NCBI GenBank assembly: GCA_028696755.1
Contig: JAQVGK010000163.1
Location: 1-7,516 of the forward strand
DNA length: 7,516 bases
Origin: Bacteroidales bacterium
GTDB taxonomy: Bacteria > Bacteroidota > Bacteroidia > Bacteroidales > ML635J-15
Reading direction: 5' to 3'
Under the pieces are notes generated by a model, which was not told the DNA's origin, did no database searches, and saw only the letters and a list, made by a program, of their open reading frames with translations. Below, in pieces: positions 6,381 to 7,516 of this stretch. The number at the start of each line of letters is the position of its first letter. The stretch's first letter is position 1. Both the position numbers and the translations under genes were made by a program.

Positions 6381-6412
6381 AAGAGTGCCTGCAATGCAGG
6401 CATTCTTTTTTT
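6381..6412 (+). terminator. Intrinsic terminator after the barrel gene
   Basis: AAGAGTGCCTG (6381-6391) pairs with CAGGCATTCTT (6397-6407) around the 5-base loop CAATG, with one G-U pair, and the T-run continues to 6412. It lies 24 bases after the barrel stop and closes the sigma/anti-sigma/barrel cluster, separating it from the TPR gene. Confidence 0.92.
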
Positions 6413-6442
6413 GCTACTATTCATATCATTAATGCAATTTTC

Positions 6443-6450
6443 TATATTTG
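6443..6450 (+). promoter_or_regulatory. Possible housekeeping -7 box of the TPR gene
   Basis: TATATTTG fits the TAnnTTTG consensus exactly and lies 27 bases before the ATG at 6478, downstream of the terminator. I see no TTG at the expected 19-21 bases upstream (the nearest is 29 bases away, at 6411-6413), so the call is partial. No copy of the GTAAC/CGTC element is present, which suggests this gene is outside the ECF circuit. Confidence 0.4.
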
Positions 6451-6477
6451 CATTTTACTGTTGCTAAATATTTTGAT

Positions 6478-7516
6478 ATGGCACGATGGATTTTTGCCCT
6501 ACAATTCACATTTCTAGCCAGTATTTACTTTTTATACGCTAGCGAAAATCCTTACCTCGATAGCCTTAAGCACGTTGAAAAAAACACCCGAAACGACTCC
6601 CTGCGACTTGATGCCCTTAGAAAGCTTGCCATAGCATATTCCGATAGCACATACGAGAAAAGTTTTTTTTACTGGAAGCAGGCTCTAGCAGTAGCAACAA
6701 AACATAAGAACAGACCACAAATGGCGCATATTCACCATCAAATAGGTTATGTGCTATTTAACCAGGGCGAATTTAAGAGTGCGCTTTTAGAATACAATAA
6801 CGCACTTGCTGTACATCAGTTTTTAGGAGATAAAAGTGGTATTGGACAACTATACAACGATATTGGTCTTATCTACAAAAACTGGGCTCAGTACGAAGAG
6901 GCAATTGATAATTTTTTAAATGCACTAAGAGAGTTTGATATTATTTCGGACGATCAGGGTATTGGTATGGTTGCAAACAACATTGGCCAGATTTACTTCT
7001 ATCGAGGGGAGTATGCCAATGCCATTAAATATTTTGACAGGTATCTTGAGATTAATCAAAAAAATAATAGACTAAGAGCCGTTGCAGGTGCTTCGAATAA
7101 TATTGCAGCTGCTTACATGGAGCTTAAGAGTTACGATTTAGCGCTTAATCACTTTAAGTTAGCGCTTAGTATTTACGATTCTTTAGGAATTCAAGTTGGC
7201 GTTGGTATTTTAAGCGATAATATTGGAATGCTGTATGCAAATATGGGAAATTATGTTCAAGCACTAAAATACCATTACGATGCCCAAAGGATTTTTAACG
7301 TTATACAGAGTCAAACGCGATTATCGCACACATTTAAAAATATTGGCTTTACATTCTATAAGTTAGGTGATTACGAAAAATCAATTGATAACTTAGTTAA
7401 GGCACTCTCAATTGCAAAAAAGTATAACCAACGTGAAGTAGAGAAGGAGATACTTTTTAATCTCAGCAACGTATATGAAGCCAACAACCAGTTATCCGAA
7501 GCACTTAGTTGTTACA
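6478..7516 (+). CDS. Secreted/periplasmic TPR-repeat protein, 3' partial
   Basis: The frame stays open from the ATG at 6478 to the right edge, giving 346 residues and an incomplete codon; the C-terminus is missing. Residues 1-21 form a Sec-type signal peptide or first membrane helix (WIFALQFTFLASIYFLYA). Residues 28-75 (DSLRLDALRKLAIAYSD, then a KSFFYWKQALAVA helix) match the N-terminal pattern of Bacteroidota TPR signalling proteins. From residue 86 come six complete repeats of exactly 40 residues and part of a seventh, starting at 86, 126, 166, 206, 246, 286 and 326; the core pattern is (N)NIGxxYxxxGxYxxAIxxFxxAL. TPR arrays bind proteins or peptides. In this phylum such N-termini are commonly followed by a membrane helix and a histidine kinase, cyclase, phosphatase or DNA-binding output domain; which applies here cannot be seen. 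It follows a terminator and has its own possible promoter, so it is probably a separate transcription unit. Confidence 0.9.
   Translation, partial: MARWIFALQFTFLASIYFLYASENPYLDSLKHVEKNTRNDSLRLDALRKLAIAYSDSTYEKSFFYWKQALAVATKHKNRPQMAHIHHQIGYVLFNQGEFKSALLEYNNALAVHQFLGDKSGIGQLYNDIGLIYKNWAQYEEAIDNFLNALREFDIISDDQGIGMVANNIGQIYFYRGEYANAIKYFDRYLEINQKNNRLRAVAGASNNIAAAYMELKSYDLALNHFKLALSIYDSLGIQVGVGILSDNIGMLYANMGNYVQALKYHYDAQRIFNVIQSQTRLSHTFKNIGFTFYKLGDYEKSIDNLVKALSIAKKYNQREVEKEILFNLSNVYEANNQLSEALSCY

Noticed and set aside
6194..6424. 76-residue minus-strand frame across the barrel gene end and terminator
   Set aside because: It would start in the terminator T-run and run antisense to conserved barrel strands.
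6733..7516. 120-base periodicity as a DNA repeat or CRISPR-like array
   Set aside because: The period exists only at protein level as 40-residue TPR units; the nucleotide copies are strongly diverged.

Overview
The window looks like a piece of a Bacteroidota chromosome, probably near Bacteroidales or Marinilabiliales; this is inferred from gene types and signals, not from a search. The DNA is AT-rich. None of the start codons has a convincing Shine-Dalgarno sequence. Several gene starts are preceded by the Bacteroidota housekeeping promoter pattern (TTG, about 19-21 bases, then TAnnTTTG). The encoded proteins (a multi-PAS hybrid histidine kinase, an e(P4)-type lipoprotein phosphatase, an ECF sigma factor with a membrane anti-sigma-like partner and an outer-membrane barrel, and a secreted TPR protein) are typical of that phylum.

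Layout. Positions 2-2635 (+) hold a hybrid histidine kinase cut off at its 5' end by the window. A bidirectional terminator at about 2642-2679 separates it from a convergent gene (2695-3486, -) for an e(P4)-family acid phosphatase/5'-nucleotidase lipoprotein. The gap 3487-3664 carries back-to-back promoters. On the plus strand follow an ECF sigma factor (3665-4150), a single-pass membrane protein that is probably its anti-sigma factor (4153-5187, only 2 bases downstream), and, after a 201-base gap, an outer-membrane beta-barrel protein (5389-6357) ending in a strong terminator (about 6381-6412). A secreted TPR protein starts at 6478 and runs off the right edge; it is open to the end of the window.

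Main result. The sigma gene and the barrel gene share an almost identical upstream element: CTGTAACTTTT, 10 bases, ATCGTC, 1 base, TA, at 3614-3643 and 5317-5346. The spacing is identical and 21 of 30 bases match. GTAAC and CGTC lie 16 bases apart, as expected for the -35 and -10 elements of an ECF sigma promoter. The simplest reading is a self-contained envelope-response circuit: the sigma factor activates its own operon and the barrel gene, while the membrane protein, with a cytoplasmic N-terminus and a periplasmic C-terminal half, holds it in check. A housekeeping promoter just upstream would supply basal sigma factor. The N-terminal half of the anti-sigma-like protein appears to contain a diverged tandem copy of its own sigma-binding-type segment.

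There are no RNA genes, CRISPR arrays, insertion sequences or attachment sites that I could recognise.
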